Assembly (NCBI GenBank): GCA_963932145.1
Contig: OZ010573.1
Coordinates: 23,596,565 to 23,660,564, forward strand
Reading direction: 5' to 3'
Length of the DNA stretch: 64,000 bases
From: Acanthosepion lycidas
Taxonomy: Eukaryota; Mollusca; Cephalopoda; Sepiida; Sepiidae
The notes beneath the pieces are model-generated. The model saw only the letters and a list, made by a program, of their open reading frames with translations, did no database searches and had not been told where the DNA came from. Each line of letters begins with the position of its first letter. Position 1 is the first letter of the stretch. The translations under genes were made by a program, and so were the position numbers. This document shows, one piece after another, positions 34,616 through 45,450 of the stretch.

Positions 34616-35541
34616 GAAAAGTGATTTGCCGTGAGAATACTGTTCACAGTGCTGGGAATTCACAGACTCCGACTGGACACAGTGACGAGGGTGAAGATTA
34701 CAAAGACTTGTCTGGCCCTACCATAAGTGGAGTGTATGGCTCTTTCCCCAACACAAACATTACTGTGAACATTACACTAAGCCCCCAAGCCTTAATGGGG
34801 CAGGGTCCAATCACAGTTACAGCCAGTACTGCTGGTGCCAACAGTGGAGGTGGAACAGGAGCAAGTGGGAGTGGCCTGAATGCTTCACTAACAAATGGTC
34901 TCAGATCTTCTACTCAATCTTCAGCTAACACTGCAACCATTGACCTAAGCCAGGCCATCCCGTCAACCTCACGTGGAGTTACTGGGAGCAGCACCAGTGC
35001 AGAGGAACGCATCCATGCTATGGCTGTGGGCAGTTTCACACATTCCAAATCTCATTCTAACCGAGCCTTAAAGTCCAGTTCCAGTAGCCATCGATCTGGT
35101 GGGGCTAGACTTGACCATAGTGGCCAACCTGCCTTTCCCATTCATCTCATTCCCAACAACGCCAGCTATGAAGCCAGTGTAAGTAAGAAGAGCCGACTAG
35201 ATGTTGGCCCCATTTCAACATCAGCTGCATCGCCCACAATCAACTCATCAAGCTCTTTGTCCATAATAGACCAGATGGATCGGGCACGTTTGAAGCGAAT
35301 ACTTTCAAAGCCAAGCAGCAGCATTTCACGAGGCTTATATCACGGGATTTCAGGAACATCATCCTCTTCTGCTCTTCGACACAGTGCCAGTGCTAGTCAG
35401 GCACGACAGACATCGGCCACTGCAACTTCCACTTCTGCTACTACAACTAGTGCAGCACACAGCCGATATGTAGCCCTCGGCTCCAAGGATGGCAACTCCT
35501 CTGACAACTCTGTCATTTTCATCAAGCAAGACCCTGACTGA
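34616..35541 (+). CDS. Exon 4 (last coding exon) of the DUF3504 gene
   Basis: Acceptor TTGGCAG|GAAAAG, phase 1, joining exon 3 as NPVT-G-KVICREN. It encodes about 308 residues and ends in TGA at 35539-35541. The tail is low-complexity and probably disordered: an acidic SDEGEDYKDL segment and a short hydrophobic-ordered stretch (YGSFPNTNITVNITLSP), then Ser/Thr/Ala-rich sequence. Two basic patches (VSKKSRLD, about residue 709; RARLKRILSKPSSS, about 740) could serve nuclear import. The C-terminus VIFIKQDPD contains a sumoylation-like hydrophobic-Lys-x-acidic pattern. From the ATG at 3105 the four exons sum to 2481 bases, or 826 codons plus stop, without a break. This exon is GC-richer than the flanking introns. 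Confidence 0.9.
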
Positions 35542-35605
35542 CCAACTGCTGATGGTAAAAAGTAAGCCATGGCTGCCATGAAATATTGATTTTTTTTTTT
35601 TTTTT

Positions 35606-35649
<44 letters not shown>

Positions 35650-36477
35650 CTAACTAGTCATCTAAAAAGTGTTGGAGTTTGTCTCTCCACCATCTTTAAA
35701 ATGCTTCACTTTTCCCATTCTGGTCAATCCATGGTGTTGTCTGATATTAAACACTGAAAAAATATATACAGCAATGGAAAGCCAAAAAAAGTTTTTTCTT
35801 AAAGAAAAAAAGTGTAAAAATAACAAAATTTATCCCAAAGAAAAAAAAGAAAGAAAGGATCACAAAATTTTATGCCTTTTAATGATACACTGTTATTTTT
35901 TATTTCTTGTTATCATTTTAACGTCTTCCTTATGTTTTTTTTGTTTTTTTATTATGTTAAGTGGTTGAGAATCAGGTTCAACAAGCCAGATTGAATAATT
36001 TCTTTTTATGTGTAAATGTTCTTTTATTTTATTTTAATTCTTTTAACTAAATTTTAAATTATCATTCCAAGACACTACAAAGCCCCTAAACCCAAACGTC
36101 TCTTTGTCCGACTGCCAAAAGTCTCTTTTGTTTATTTTCTTTATATTAGTGGGGCCCACCATTTTCTTTCACTGTTGTTCCATCACTCACATGTCTAATT
36201 CTTTTGTCTTGCATACACGATTCTTTGTAAAAACAGTTTTTATGTGTATAGTCAACAGCACTCGCATACACACACAAAACATTACAAACTCAACGTATGA
36301 GCCAAAAAATTCAGATAACCTCAGGTGTGAAATGTCTTCTGCAAAGAAAGATAAACTTAATAGAAAATTAAATGGAGTGATTTCAAGAGATGTATGTAAT
36401 GTCCAGTGAGACATAGGAAACTCTGGGTTAATTAACAAATTGATCACTCAGTTTAAATGTCCTGAACTTCTGGATAA
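35542..36477 (+). other. 3' UTR / downstream sequence of the DUF3504 gene
   Basis: AT-rich sequence following the stop codon; it presumably begins the 3' UTR. A poly(T) run leads into (AT)n at 35588-35647. AATAAA-type polyadenylation signals occur much later (for example 38691-38696), but the real transcript end cannot be decided from sequence. No other gene is seen. Confidence 0.4.
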
Positions 36478-36494
36478 CATTAACTACCTTTTTA

Positions 36495-36561
<67 letters not shown>

Positions 36562-36571
36562 GTAGTTAATG
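36478..36571. repeat. (TA)n array bounded by an inverted repeat
   Basis: CATTAACTACCTTT (36478-36491) and its exact complement AAAGGTAGTTAATG (36558-36571) enclose a self-complementary TA array. The whole 94 bp can fold back on itself. Confidence 0.85.
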
Positions 36572-36639
36572 TTTATTTTTAATCTAGCATTATTTCTTAT
36601 TACTATAAACATATTTAGTGGATACACATATTTCAGTCA

Positions 36640-36875
36640 ACATTCCTATTTTTAAGCATTAAGATTAATGTCTGCTGAGATTAAAAGTTTTTATAAAGAA
36701 GCAGTTTCACAAATTAAAAAAAAAAAAAGGTATGAACATTCAGTTTCTGTCAGGAGTCACATTTTCTCAATTAATACTTTTGGTCTCTAAGCCAGTCGAT
36801 GTTAATTTCACTTTTTTTTTTAAGAAACTGATGTCTACTCAAACACATGTACCCACTAAATATAACCTTTTTAGT
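36640..36875 (+). mobile_element. SINE family D copy
   Basis: Shares with 39645-39865 the block order GCAGTTTCACAAATTAAA, CTGTCAGGAGTCACATTTTC, TAATACTTTTGGT, AAGCCAGTCGATGTTAATTT, ATGTCTACTCAAACACATGT and ACCCACTAAATATAA. The 5' tRNA-like head is poorly preserved in this copy. Confidence 0.6.
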
Positions 36876-36939
36876 TATTTAAAGCTATTAGTTAATGGTG
36901 ACATTATTAAAACATAAAACTTTCAGAACCACCAATCAA

Positions 36940-37182
36940 GCTACCAATATGGAACTGGGGGTGTATGAAGTGGTTTTCAGTTATGGGGGAGGTGGATCAG
37001 GATCTGATCAACCCTGATTGAAGCAACCAGGGAAATTGGTCTGATGTTGAAAGACCCATAAACCCCAATGATCCTAGTTATAAAGCATCACTGACAACAC
37101 TTCTCAGCATATTGGAAAAGCCTATTTTAAGAACTAATACACACACACACACACACACGTACATACACACATATTTTAAGAA

Positions 37183-37225
<43 letters not shown>

Positions 37226-37260
37226 CGAGAGAGCGACACACACACGCACATATATTTTAA
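36940..37260. other. Unassigned repeat followed by (CA)n and (TA)n arrays
   Basis: 36940-37110 is GC-richer unassigned sequence. From 37138 it becomes (CA)n, then (TA)n at 37187-37224, between repeated TATTTTAAGAACT segments (37118, 37170, 37252). This indicates local duplication around the arrays. Confidence 0.5.
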
Positions 37261-38007
37261 GAACTAATACATATAGATACATACACAATACATATGCATA
37301 CAGATCCATAGTTATGACATTCACCACAATGGTTATTTTAATTTTTCTGTCAGTTTTCTTTGTATGTCTGTTTTTTCACTTTTGGAATTATAATACTATA
37401 ATGTATTATTATTATACTAATAATATACCAAATGATAATTATATATCTATAATTGAAAGATATAATTATATATATATATATATATATACATAATTCGGTG
37501 GATGTGTATATATAATTTTATTAATCTTATATATTCTCATACACACATGCACATAGTTTCTTTTTGGGAACATACGGACATTTTTTGTCTCTTGTAACTG
37601 AAAGGTTTTGTTTCTGTCTTTTTAGAAATTAACTTGTTTTTACTGCATCAAGCTAAAATGAATCCAATTTTAATTAATGATTTCCCACCCACTCACCCCC
37701 ATTTGCAAAAAGGTTGTGCTCAGATTATTTCAGTATTGCTTACAAAATGTCACTTTTGGTTAGGGTTTGTTTTTTGTTTTTTTAATCTTCTTATTGAAGT
37801 GCATCAGCAGCAAGCATTTTACCAGATTGAATTGCTTTCTGTTGAAGATTTGGTGCCAGACCAATGTTTAAATCTACAAAAAAAAAAAAAGTGAGAGTTA
37901 AAGAACACACACACACATGCTCATATATACATACATGCAAAAATACATTTATTTATAAACTTCTGTTTTGTGTGTTTTGAACCTTGCTTTGCTGTAAAGT
38001 CTTTTTT

Positions 38008-38205
38008 GGGGCAGAGTGGTCTAAAGCACACCTGACTTGAAGGAGGTTTCCCCAATATAAATGGGATTCAAGTTCTAATCCTGCCGAAAGGTAATTTTTT
38101 TATTAAAACACTCAAATAACTAGACTGGTAGATATCAATTACACTTACTTTTCTTTTTTTAAATGTATCTACTCTAGCACATATACCCACTAAATGTAAC
38201 ATTTA
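38008..38205 (+). mobile_element. SINE family D copy with tRNA head
   Basis: It begins with a Ser/Leu-tRNA-like head: GGGGCAGAGTGGTCTAAAGC (A box), CTTGAAGG in the anticodon-arm position, and the B-box region GATTCAAGTTCTAATCC near 38067. Next come AGACTGGTAGATATCAATT and the family 3' end TATACCCACTAAATGTAA. A (GT)/(AT) array starts at 38215. Confidence 0.65.
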
Positions 38206-38214
38206 TATGTATGC

Positions 38215-38223
38215 GTGTGTGTG

Positions 38224-38260
<37 letters not shown>
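38215..38260. repeat. (TG)n/(AT)n microsatellite at a SINE end
   Basis: A mixed TG then AT array immediately downstream of a SINE family D 3' end. Confidence 0.85.
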
Positions 38261-38265
<5 letters not shown>

Positions 38266-39261
38266 GTATGCATGTGTACATGCATGCTTGTTTTACATGT
38301 GCATGTGACACTGCATGCTTGTTTTGTATCTGTGTGTACATGTGTGCTTATTTTGTGTGTGTGTGCATATATACACGCAATATGAATTTACTTACAGCTC
38401 CACTAATCTTTATGCACTTAGACTCACACTTATGCCTTAATTTATATACATACTCACACATACATGCACACATGTACACACAACTTGCACAAGAAACTCT
38501 TACACACACACAGCTAACCATCTATGCACATACATAGAGAATATAAAAAAATGTCTCTTTTTTTTTTTTTTATCTGACCTTAACTTTGTAACTTTTTTTT
38601 TTTGCTTTTTAAAGAAAAAAAAGGTGATATAATGCTTTTATATCTAATCGGTATTGTATTTACTCTGTATTATAAAAACCATCCCATTAAAATAAAAAAA
38701 CATATAGCAGTTATCCACAACTGTAGATGAAGGACAATGTATATCAAAATATACAAATGTCTATCTAAATTCAGATTTACACTTGTATATAATGACATTT
38801 ACTTATATACAGTTCTGTAGCAGGGTCATATATGTATATAAATAATTTAAGAAGAAAAAAATAAATAGGTTGCTTTTCAGCATGTCATGAATGTATCTTG
38901 CTTCATATCATGGCATCTTGGTATTCATTTAAACTGATGCCTCCTGTTTTTTTCTATATATCTAAATTATAGGAATAGCTATAATTTTAGAAAGTGGAAA
39001 TTTCACTGAAATATATTAGAAAATTTCAAAGTTTTCATCTGAAACCAAGAAAATGCAAACTTTAAGCAAATTGATTACAATATATAGGAAAATGAAAGGA
39101 GGTTATGGCATAATATAAAAATAGTATTCCTACAGCATAAACCAAAATGTGTCTGTCCAGCAGAGTGCCTTTTCCTGCATTCCACGTGATTAATTTACTC
39201 TAAAATATTTCCAACATATAATCAGTCACAAATTAAAGCACGTACATTATATACATTTTCG

Positions 39262-39266
<5 letters not shown>

Positions 39267-39307
<41 letters not shown>

Positions 39308-39322
39308 CACACACACACACAC
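39267..39322. repeat. (TA)n(CA)n microsatellite
   Basis: A TA array passing into a CA array, about 65 bp outside the 3' end of the inverted SINE copy at 39385. Confidence 0.9.
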
Positions 39323-39384
39323 TTATGTATATTTTTAAGTAATTTATGGATTTTAATCCAACTTTATTTTATATTCCAATAAAC

Positions 39385-39530
39385 ATTATATTTAGTGGGT
39401 AGAGGTGTTTGTGTACACACCCGTTTTTTGTTATTTTTTTAAACTGTAAAATTAATATCTACTGGCCTAGAGATTGAAATCCTTGTTAAAGAAACTGAAC
39501 CTGTATCTCTTTATAACCTGGGGGAAAATT
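39385..39530 (-). mobile_element. SINE family D 3' fragment, reversed
   Basis: Reads ATATTTAGTGGGTAGAGGTG, then GTTTTTTGTTATTTTTTTAAAC and TTAATATCTACTGGCCTAGA. This is the reverse complement of the family D 3' region. It is truncated after about 145 bp. Confidence 0.55.
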
Positions 39531-39644
39531 ATTTTGTTTACTTTTCTGGTACAAAAATAAAGTTAGCAGATATACATTTTGAAATGTCCAAACAAGATAT
39601 ATACATTTGTTAAATAGGGTAGTTTAGCCTTGATTTACTATAAC

Positions 39645-39868
39645 GGCTTACTGTAGCTGAATGGTAAAGTGCACCTAGCTTGAAGGTAGTTTCACAGATT
39701 AAAAAAGAATAGAAATTTGATTCCTGTCACGAGACACATTTTCTTTAATAAGACTTTTGATTTATAAGCCAGTAGATATTAAATTTTGCTGTTTAAAAAA
39801 AAGTGGGGATGTCCACTCAAACATGTGTACTCACAAAATATAATATTTACAGTTATAAAAATTAGTTA
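39645..39868 (+). mobile_element. SINE family D copy, most complete
   Basis: Head GGCTTACTGTAGCTGAATGG (A box) and GTGCACCTAGCTTGAAGG, B-box remains ATTTGATTCCTGTC, then ACACATTTTCTTTAATAAGA, ATTTATAAGCCAGTAGATAT, GATGTCCACTCAAACATGTG and TACTCACAAAATATAA. It defines the order of blocks used to recognise the other copies. Confidence 0.65.
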
Positions 39869-40055
39869 TGCTTGCACTTAATAAATGCTTGGGTAACTTA
39901 AAATGAACAAAAGTAATCTCAAAAAATATTCCTGCTAGTAAGACGTCATTAAATATTTTAAATGTATATTTACAAGCCAAAATAATATAGTTCACTAATT
40001 TTTTTCTTCATTTTAACTAGTCAGGTTTTCATTGTTTAGATGTTTTTGTATATAA

Positions 40056-40075
40056 ACACACACACGCACACACAC

Positions 40076-40109
<34 letters not shown>

Positions 40110-40115
40110 ATATAT
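40056..40115. repeat. (CA)n(TA)n microsatellite
   Basis: A CA array followed by interrupted TA arrays, adjoining foldback family A. Confidence 0.9.
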
Positions 40116-40128
40116 TGACAAACAGATA

Positions 40129-40452
40129 TATATGATAAAGAACAAATAGGAAACAGTTATCAATTTAACAGGTTTGACTTTTATTAAAGCTTCATCAGAG
40201 AATGAGATATGAAGAAAAAGAAGAAAGAAATTCTGGTATTTTTACTTTTAATTCTGAATACCACAAATTATACTAACATTGGTTTAAAGTGTTGAATGCA
40301 TGGGAAATTTGATTGACCAATGAAAATCAAACAACACAAAACTAGCAATACCAGAATTTCTTTCTTTTTCTCTATATCTCATTCTTTGATGAAGCTTTAA
40401 TAAAGGTGAAACATGTTAGATTGATAAACATTTCCTATTTGTTGTTTGTCTT
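40129..40452. repeat. Foldback (inverted repeat), family A, second copy
   Basis: The left arm (GAACAAATAGGAAACAG, CTTCATCAGAGAATGAGATA, AGAAAGAAATTCTGGTATTT) pairs with the right arm (AATACCAGAATTTCTTTCTT, TCTCATTCTTTGATGAAGCT, CATTTCCTATTTGTTG). The spacer is about 100 bp. Arm sequence is shared with 6466-7180, but here the inner arms are shorter. Confidence 0.85.
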
Positions 40453-40489
40453 ATTCTGTCAGATACCGATCCATATTTGATCCCAACTC

Positions 40490-40539
40490 AGACACACACA
40501 CACACACACACGCACATACACACACACACACACACACAC

Positions 40540-40575
<36 letters not shown>
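40490..40575. repeat. (CA)n(TA)n microsatellite
   Basis: Two CA arrays and one TA array downstream of the foldback. Confidence 0.9.
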
Positions 40576-40577
<2 letters not shown>

Positions 40578-40749
40578 TAGCCCAAAAGTTATTTTGCTGT
40601 AATACAATAAAATAAAAAAAGTTGAAAAAAAATAATAAAATTAATAATAAAAAAATCGATGGATTTAGAAAATTAAAACTAAAATGTATATATATTTTAA
40701 AAAGCAACTGTGTTTATAAAATAGTATTATGGTAAAGTAACTTTTGGAC

Positions 40750-40754
40750 ACACA

Positions 40755-40819
<65 letters not shown>

Positions 40820-40820
40820 T
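40750..40820. repeat. (CA)n(TA)n(CA)n compound microsatellite
   Basis: A long TA array flanked by CA on both sides. Confidence 0.9.
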
Positions 40821-40886
40821 TAAATTAGTTTCATTAAAAACACCCAACAAGCTCTGTCTGTTAAATTTTTTATTGTAGTTTTATAA

Positions 40887-41036
40887 TTTTCAAATAAAGT
40901 GTTGAGTATTGTGCTTGAAAGTTGTGGATAAACTATCCAAAGTTCATATTTTGTCATTGTCTTGTTCAACAAAATCTGAACTTTGGACAGTTTATCTGCA
41001 ACTTTCAAGCACAATACTCAACACCTTATTTGAAAA
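40887..41036. repeat. 150-bp hairpin element
   Basis: The arms are near-perfect complements: TTTTCAAATAAAGTGTTGAG and GTATTGTGCTTGAAAGTTG on the left, CAACTTTCAAGCACAATAC and CTCAACACCTTATTTGAAAA on the right. The short loop lies near 40955-40975. The tips TTTTCAAATA match the tips of the hairpin at 46635-46838. Confidence 0.9.
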
Positions 41037-41110
41037 TTGGGAAAATACAAAATATTAAACTTGTCAGTTTTTTTTAATCAAACTTGTTTGGATGAATACT
41101 TGCTGCCTAT

Positions 41111-41115
<5 letters not shown>

Positions 41116-41163
<48 letters not shown>

Positions 41164-41375
41164 GCTACACATGTTTGAGTAGATGTGTCTGTTTTTTAAA
41201 CAGTATATGTTTTGTCTATCAACCTTGATTTCCAAGAGTCTAAAGAAAATGTGTCCCTTTGGCACATTAAAGTCTCAAAATGAATGTCGGGTCAATGAAC
41301 AAAAAAAAATACTGTTTAAATTAAAAAAACAATGACATTTATTCAAACACATATATCTACTAAATATATATAGTA
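41116..41375 (-). mobile_element. SINE family D 3' end fused to (TA)n, with a second inverted copy
   Basis: A TA array (41116-41160) runs straight into GTGGCTACACATGTTTGAGT, the reverse complement of the family D 3' end. At 41310-41375 a forward 3' end (AATGACATTTATTCAAACAC, TATCTACTAAATATATA) closes the unit, so two tails face each other. Confidence 0.6.
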
Positions 41376-42404
41376 ATGTTAAATAATGTCAAGCAATGGA
41401 TAAAAAAATCCATTAATTCATTACAAAAGAAATATCTATATAATAAATAAATAAAGACTCCTATTTCCTGATTAGTAAGTCATTGAACTTTTTACTTATT
41501 TACTTACTATCAATACTCTATTTCTTAACACTTCACAAAATCTGCTCACTTTAAACATATCTTCCAGCAATTTACTAGTTCACAAGGTTTTTAGGTGTAA
41601 GCAATTTTTTGTTATATAAAAGCAAGTGTTTGTATGCTTGTGTGAGTATATTCATAAACATTTATGTAGATGTTTATATATAATCAAACACTTTGATATC
41701 CAGACACGTCTATTTAAGTTTTCTTGTATACTTATATCAATGTGTGTACGTACATATTCACACAGCTACAGACATTCATGTAGGTTACAAATATATATGT
41801 GTTTTTATTCATCTTTATCTCTGTAAGCATTTATGCACACAGTATATTCTTTTTTTTTTTTTTTTTTTCCTAACTCTCTATTTTAATCATTTTATTTTCA
41901 ACATTTCCTTCATTCTTAACATCAGATCATCACTTTTCTTTAGGATTTAACAGCATCTTTTTCTAATGTTAAAACTATGCAAAAAAAAAAAAAAAACTCT
42001 AATGAAACCATAATCTCTCCATTACAATCTTTCTAGGCTTAGTAAGCGTATCACCACAATCTTCCAAATGGGGAGGGTTTGGTTGCCTTGAAAATCAACA
42101 TTTGTAATTCTGGCTTTCACCTGGACTAGAACACTAACCGCTAACATCATGGTTAAATATGCAACGATTGTGTCTGCTAAGCAGTCTCACATCTTCCGTT
42201 TAAGTCTTTTTCTCTTTTCGAAGTTTTGTCTTCATGCCAAAAACCAAGGCCATTTTGTCTTGCATTTCAAAATATTTTCCACATATAACGGTGCAATCTT
42301 GAGTGTTCACCAGTTTCACCACCTTCTCATTGCCTTTTTATTACAGGTTATTACCTGTATTGTTCCCTTTCTCTTTAAAAGGCTAACTCATTATCTTGTA
42401 TGTA

Positions 42405-42414
42405 TGTATGTATG

Positions 42415-42470
<56 letters not shown>

Positions 42471-42472
42471 AC
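42405..42472. repeat. (GTAT)n/(TA)n/(CA)n microsatellite
   Basis: A GTAT tetranucleotide array leads into TA and CA arrays. Confidence 0.9.
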
Positions 42473-43144
42473 TTTCTGACTATTATAATAGGCACCAAAT
42501 TTATGTTTGTTGTTCAATTTCATCTGGTTGTGATGTACTTACTCTCCTGGGACCATTGTATCCAGTAATGTGCCACAAAGTCAGCTCTATTGTTGGTAGA
42601 CTTCTGGCTCTCTCAATCTTTCAACTCCTTTCCTACCACCAAATTACAAACCTTTTTTAGTTCTCTCATCTGCCTATTTTTAACCAGTTTTATCTCTTTT
42701 GATACTAAATCTAACTTTTTTCCAGCATATTTTACCTCCTGTAAATCAGCATCAAGCTCTTTTCCTTATTTATGAAACCATAAAATATTAATAAGAAAAA
42801 GTGGTAGATATTGATTTACAGGAGATAAATGCAACGAGAAAGAATCTAAATCTAGTTCCAAATGAACTAAATTGGTAAATCTGTTATTAACTCAAAAATA
42901 TCGTCCATCATACAAAACAAACCATTTTATTCAAACTAGAGGCTCCTATGGAATTAAATATCAAGGATTCTTTCTTGTCAGTTAGTTTTCCTTCCAGGTT
43001 TCTTGTTTTTGATTCTGCAGTGCTTAATAAATTTAGAATCTTAAAAATCTATTTCTCTTGATAATGATATTAATGTTTCATATAAGACTTTTGAAAAATA
43101 GAATAAAATAAATATCCAGTTATTTTCTCTCTCCCACTTCTTTA

Positions 43145-43468
43145 AAATTTCTTGTGGAACATAGGCCACAGCCTCACTATGCCAGATATTGTTCCTACAG
43201 CGTTTCTGTAGGTTTTTATGGGGTAGAGTTGCCAAATGGCTTTGATTTCGGTGTTGTCCTTCACTTAGACTGGTTGCCAACCATGGCAAGAGAGACTATT
43301 CTGCTCTGTTATTTAATCTATAGCAGGTGGAAGAAGAGATAGATTCATACCTTCCCCAATGGTATTTGTGCAAAAGTAAATGTTACAAACTCAGACGGAA
43401 TTTGAACTCAGCTTGCCAATTTCTCTTTCCAAGCTCCTAAGTGTTACACCACCTGCACGTCCATAAAT
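43145..43468 (-). mobile_element. tRNA-derived SINE (family B)
   Basis: The reverse strand starts with a head containing GTGGTGTAACACTTAGGAGC (A box) and a B-box-like GAGTTCAAATTCCGTC near 43400. The body contains TACCATTGGGGAAGGTATGA and GCCATGGTTGGCAACCAG. It is the best preserved of the family B copies in this window. Confidence 0.6.
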
Positions 43469-43469
43469 T

Positions 43470-45203
43470 ATTTTATACCACCATTAAAACGCATAGAATC
43501 ATATACAACTTATCTTAGTTTGATACACGTATACACAATCACCCAACCAATACTTTGCAAACTTAATTTACTAATCATCATCCTTGATGGCCATGCTGTA
43601 AGTATACCCACGAGAAGTTGGAATAAAATTATGTATTCACTTTTAGAATACTGCATTATTCATAAGTTCTTCATTTTCCATTGCATTTTTTTCAAGGCCC
43701 TTCAACAGTAATAGCTTTTGTTGATTTTAATTAAGGTGGTTTTCTGCTGCCATAGCAGAACCTGACAACACAATGATGAAATTTCAAACACATTATTCTT
43801 AATCATCTGCAGTGGTAGGACAAAATGTTTTTGTTATTGTTAGTGTCAAATTTAGCTAGTTTCTTTGATCTCTGCAATATAGATATAAGTGTGTGCTTTT
43901 AACTCATTATTTGCAGTGCAATGAAGAAGCACTGTCTGAGAAATTAATCCCCAGTAACCAGGCCACTCTTCATTTCTTTGTTGATTATAAGTAAAATGGG
44001 ATAGTTTATTAATGTGTGTTTAGTTTACATTTTGAACAGAATTTTTGTTTTTTTATAGATTAATTTGGCTTTTACTTTTTAGTGGGAGAGCATATTATAA
44101 ACCAGGGTTGTCTTTTTTTTTTTTCGTTTTTTTGAAGGATGGTAATAAAGGTTCCTCACTCAAGTATCTAATAGACCCACTGTACCCACAGACACTAGTT
44201 AGAATTAGCATATATGATTCTATTTTCATGATATATCAACAGGATTTTTCAATCCCACAGTAGCAGCACAAAAACATCTGAAATTTTGAAACCATCTTCT
44301 CTTTAAAGACATCATCCGGAACTATCCTCTCTTTAAAATCTTGTGCTTGCTCCAAAGGATATAAATCCGTAGATGAAAATATCATCAGATATCCATCTTG
44401 AAACGTTCATTTATATATGAATGCTATTATATGTGTGCATTGTAGGTATTTGTTGAATAATGTCAACTTTAACCAAAGACCTGCTTCATAGAACACCCAA
44501 TAAGGCTTGAATTATGTGAGCAATCGTTTATGACAATCACTGCTTTTCTCAAATACTCACTTAGGTGTGTGTGTGTGTGCGGATAGTGACCAAGTTTGTT
44601 TCTTCTGGCCCAGAGTTACAGTAATGGATGATTAATACAGTGAGGATGAATTTCACTATTATAACATATATGAGACATGTGACACTCATCTTCCCATGCC
44701 CATTCAAGAATTTGGAATTGTGCTTTAATTGAACAAGTTAGGATTAAAATTGACTTGCTGAAACAGTCATCCTTTTTTTGTATGCCCAGCCATTGGTTTA
44801 TTTTTCATTTACTAATCTATTATTCATTCAGTAACATAACATAATTTAAGGCCAGTACCTTTTCTGTTATTTTGATAAGAAAATGTTTGACCTCAAAGCA
44901 GAGCAATTAATGTAAATTTACAATTCAAGTCTTTTAAACAATATTTTCTGACTGAATTTATTTCTTATCATGATTGTAATAATACCAGATTTGTTCTGCT
45001 TAAATAAAATTTTTAAAAATGATGTAATTTAAAAATTAAAAAAAAACAAAAGGAATAATAATAACTGGATTATATTTTTAATGTTTTCTATTTTGGTTTG
45101 GGGTGTATTCATATGAATTTTATAATTATAGTTAACTGGTGTCCTTTAGTACTGATATCATTGTGTGTTAGACTGGACAGGTGGTATACATAAACAGTAC
45201 AAC
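43470..45203. other. AT-rich intergenic sequence without recognised genes
   Basis: Only short open frames and a small (GT)n array at about 44565. Nothing coding is supported. Confidence 0.5.
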
Positions 45204-45450
45204 CAGTGCCGAATTTACATATGGGCTGCAGTTCCCGGGCCCCAAGATTAGTGGGGCCCCCAAGGGTCCTCTAGTCTTGGCCTTTGATAAAACTAAAAAA
45301 ATAATCATTAATCACTAATCCAAAAATATTGTTTCTTTTTCTTCTTCTTTTTTTAAAGACACGGGGGGGGGATGGGGGCAAACATATGTAACGAAGAAGG
45401 CCCCAAATTCTATTACTCAGTGTGCCTCTTAAGACCTAAATACAGCACTG
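45204..45450. mobile_element. hAT-type MITE, 247 bp, with 8-bp target duplication
   Basis: The termini are CAGTGCCGAATTTACATA and, at the right, the imperfect complement AAATACAGCACTG. The 8 bases before (AGTACAAC, 45196-45203) and after (AGTACAAT, 45451-45458) match at 7 of 8 positions, the target duplication size of hAT transposons. The interior contains a GGGCCCCAAGATTAGTGGGG segment and a pyrimidine tract, with no transposase. Confidence 0.85.

Noticed and set aside
38211-38537. Cys/Tyr/Ile-rich frame of 108 codons
   Set aside because: It is translated from TG, TA and CA microsatellites.
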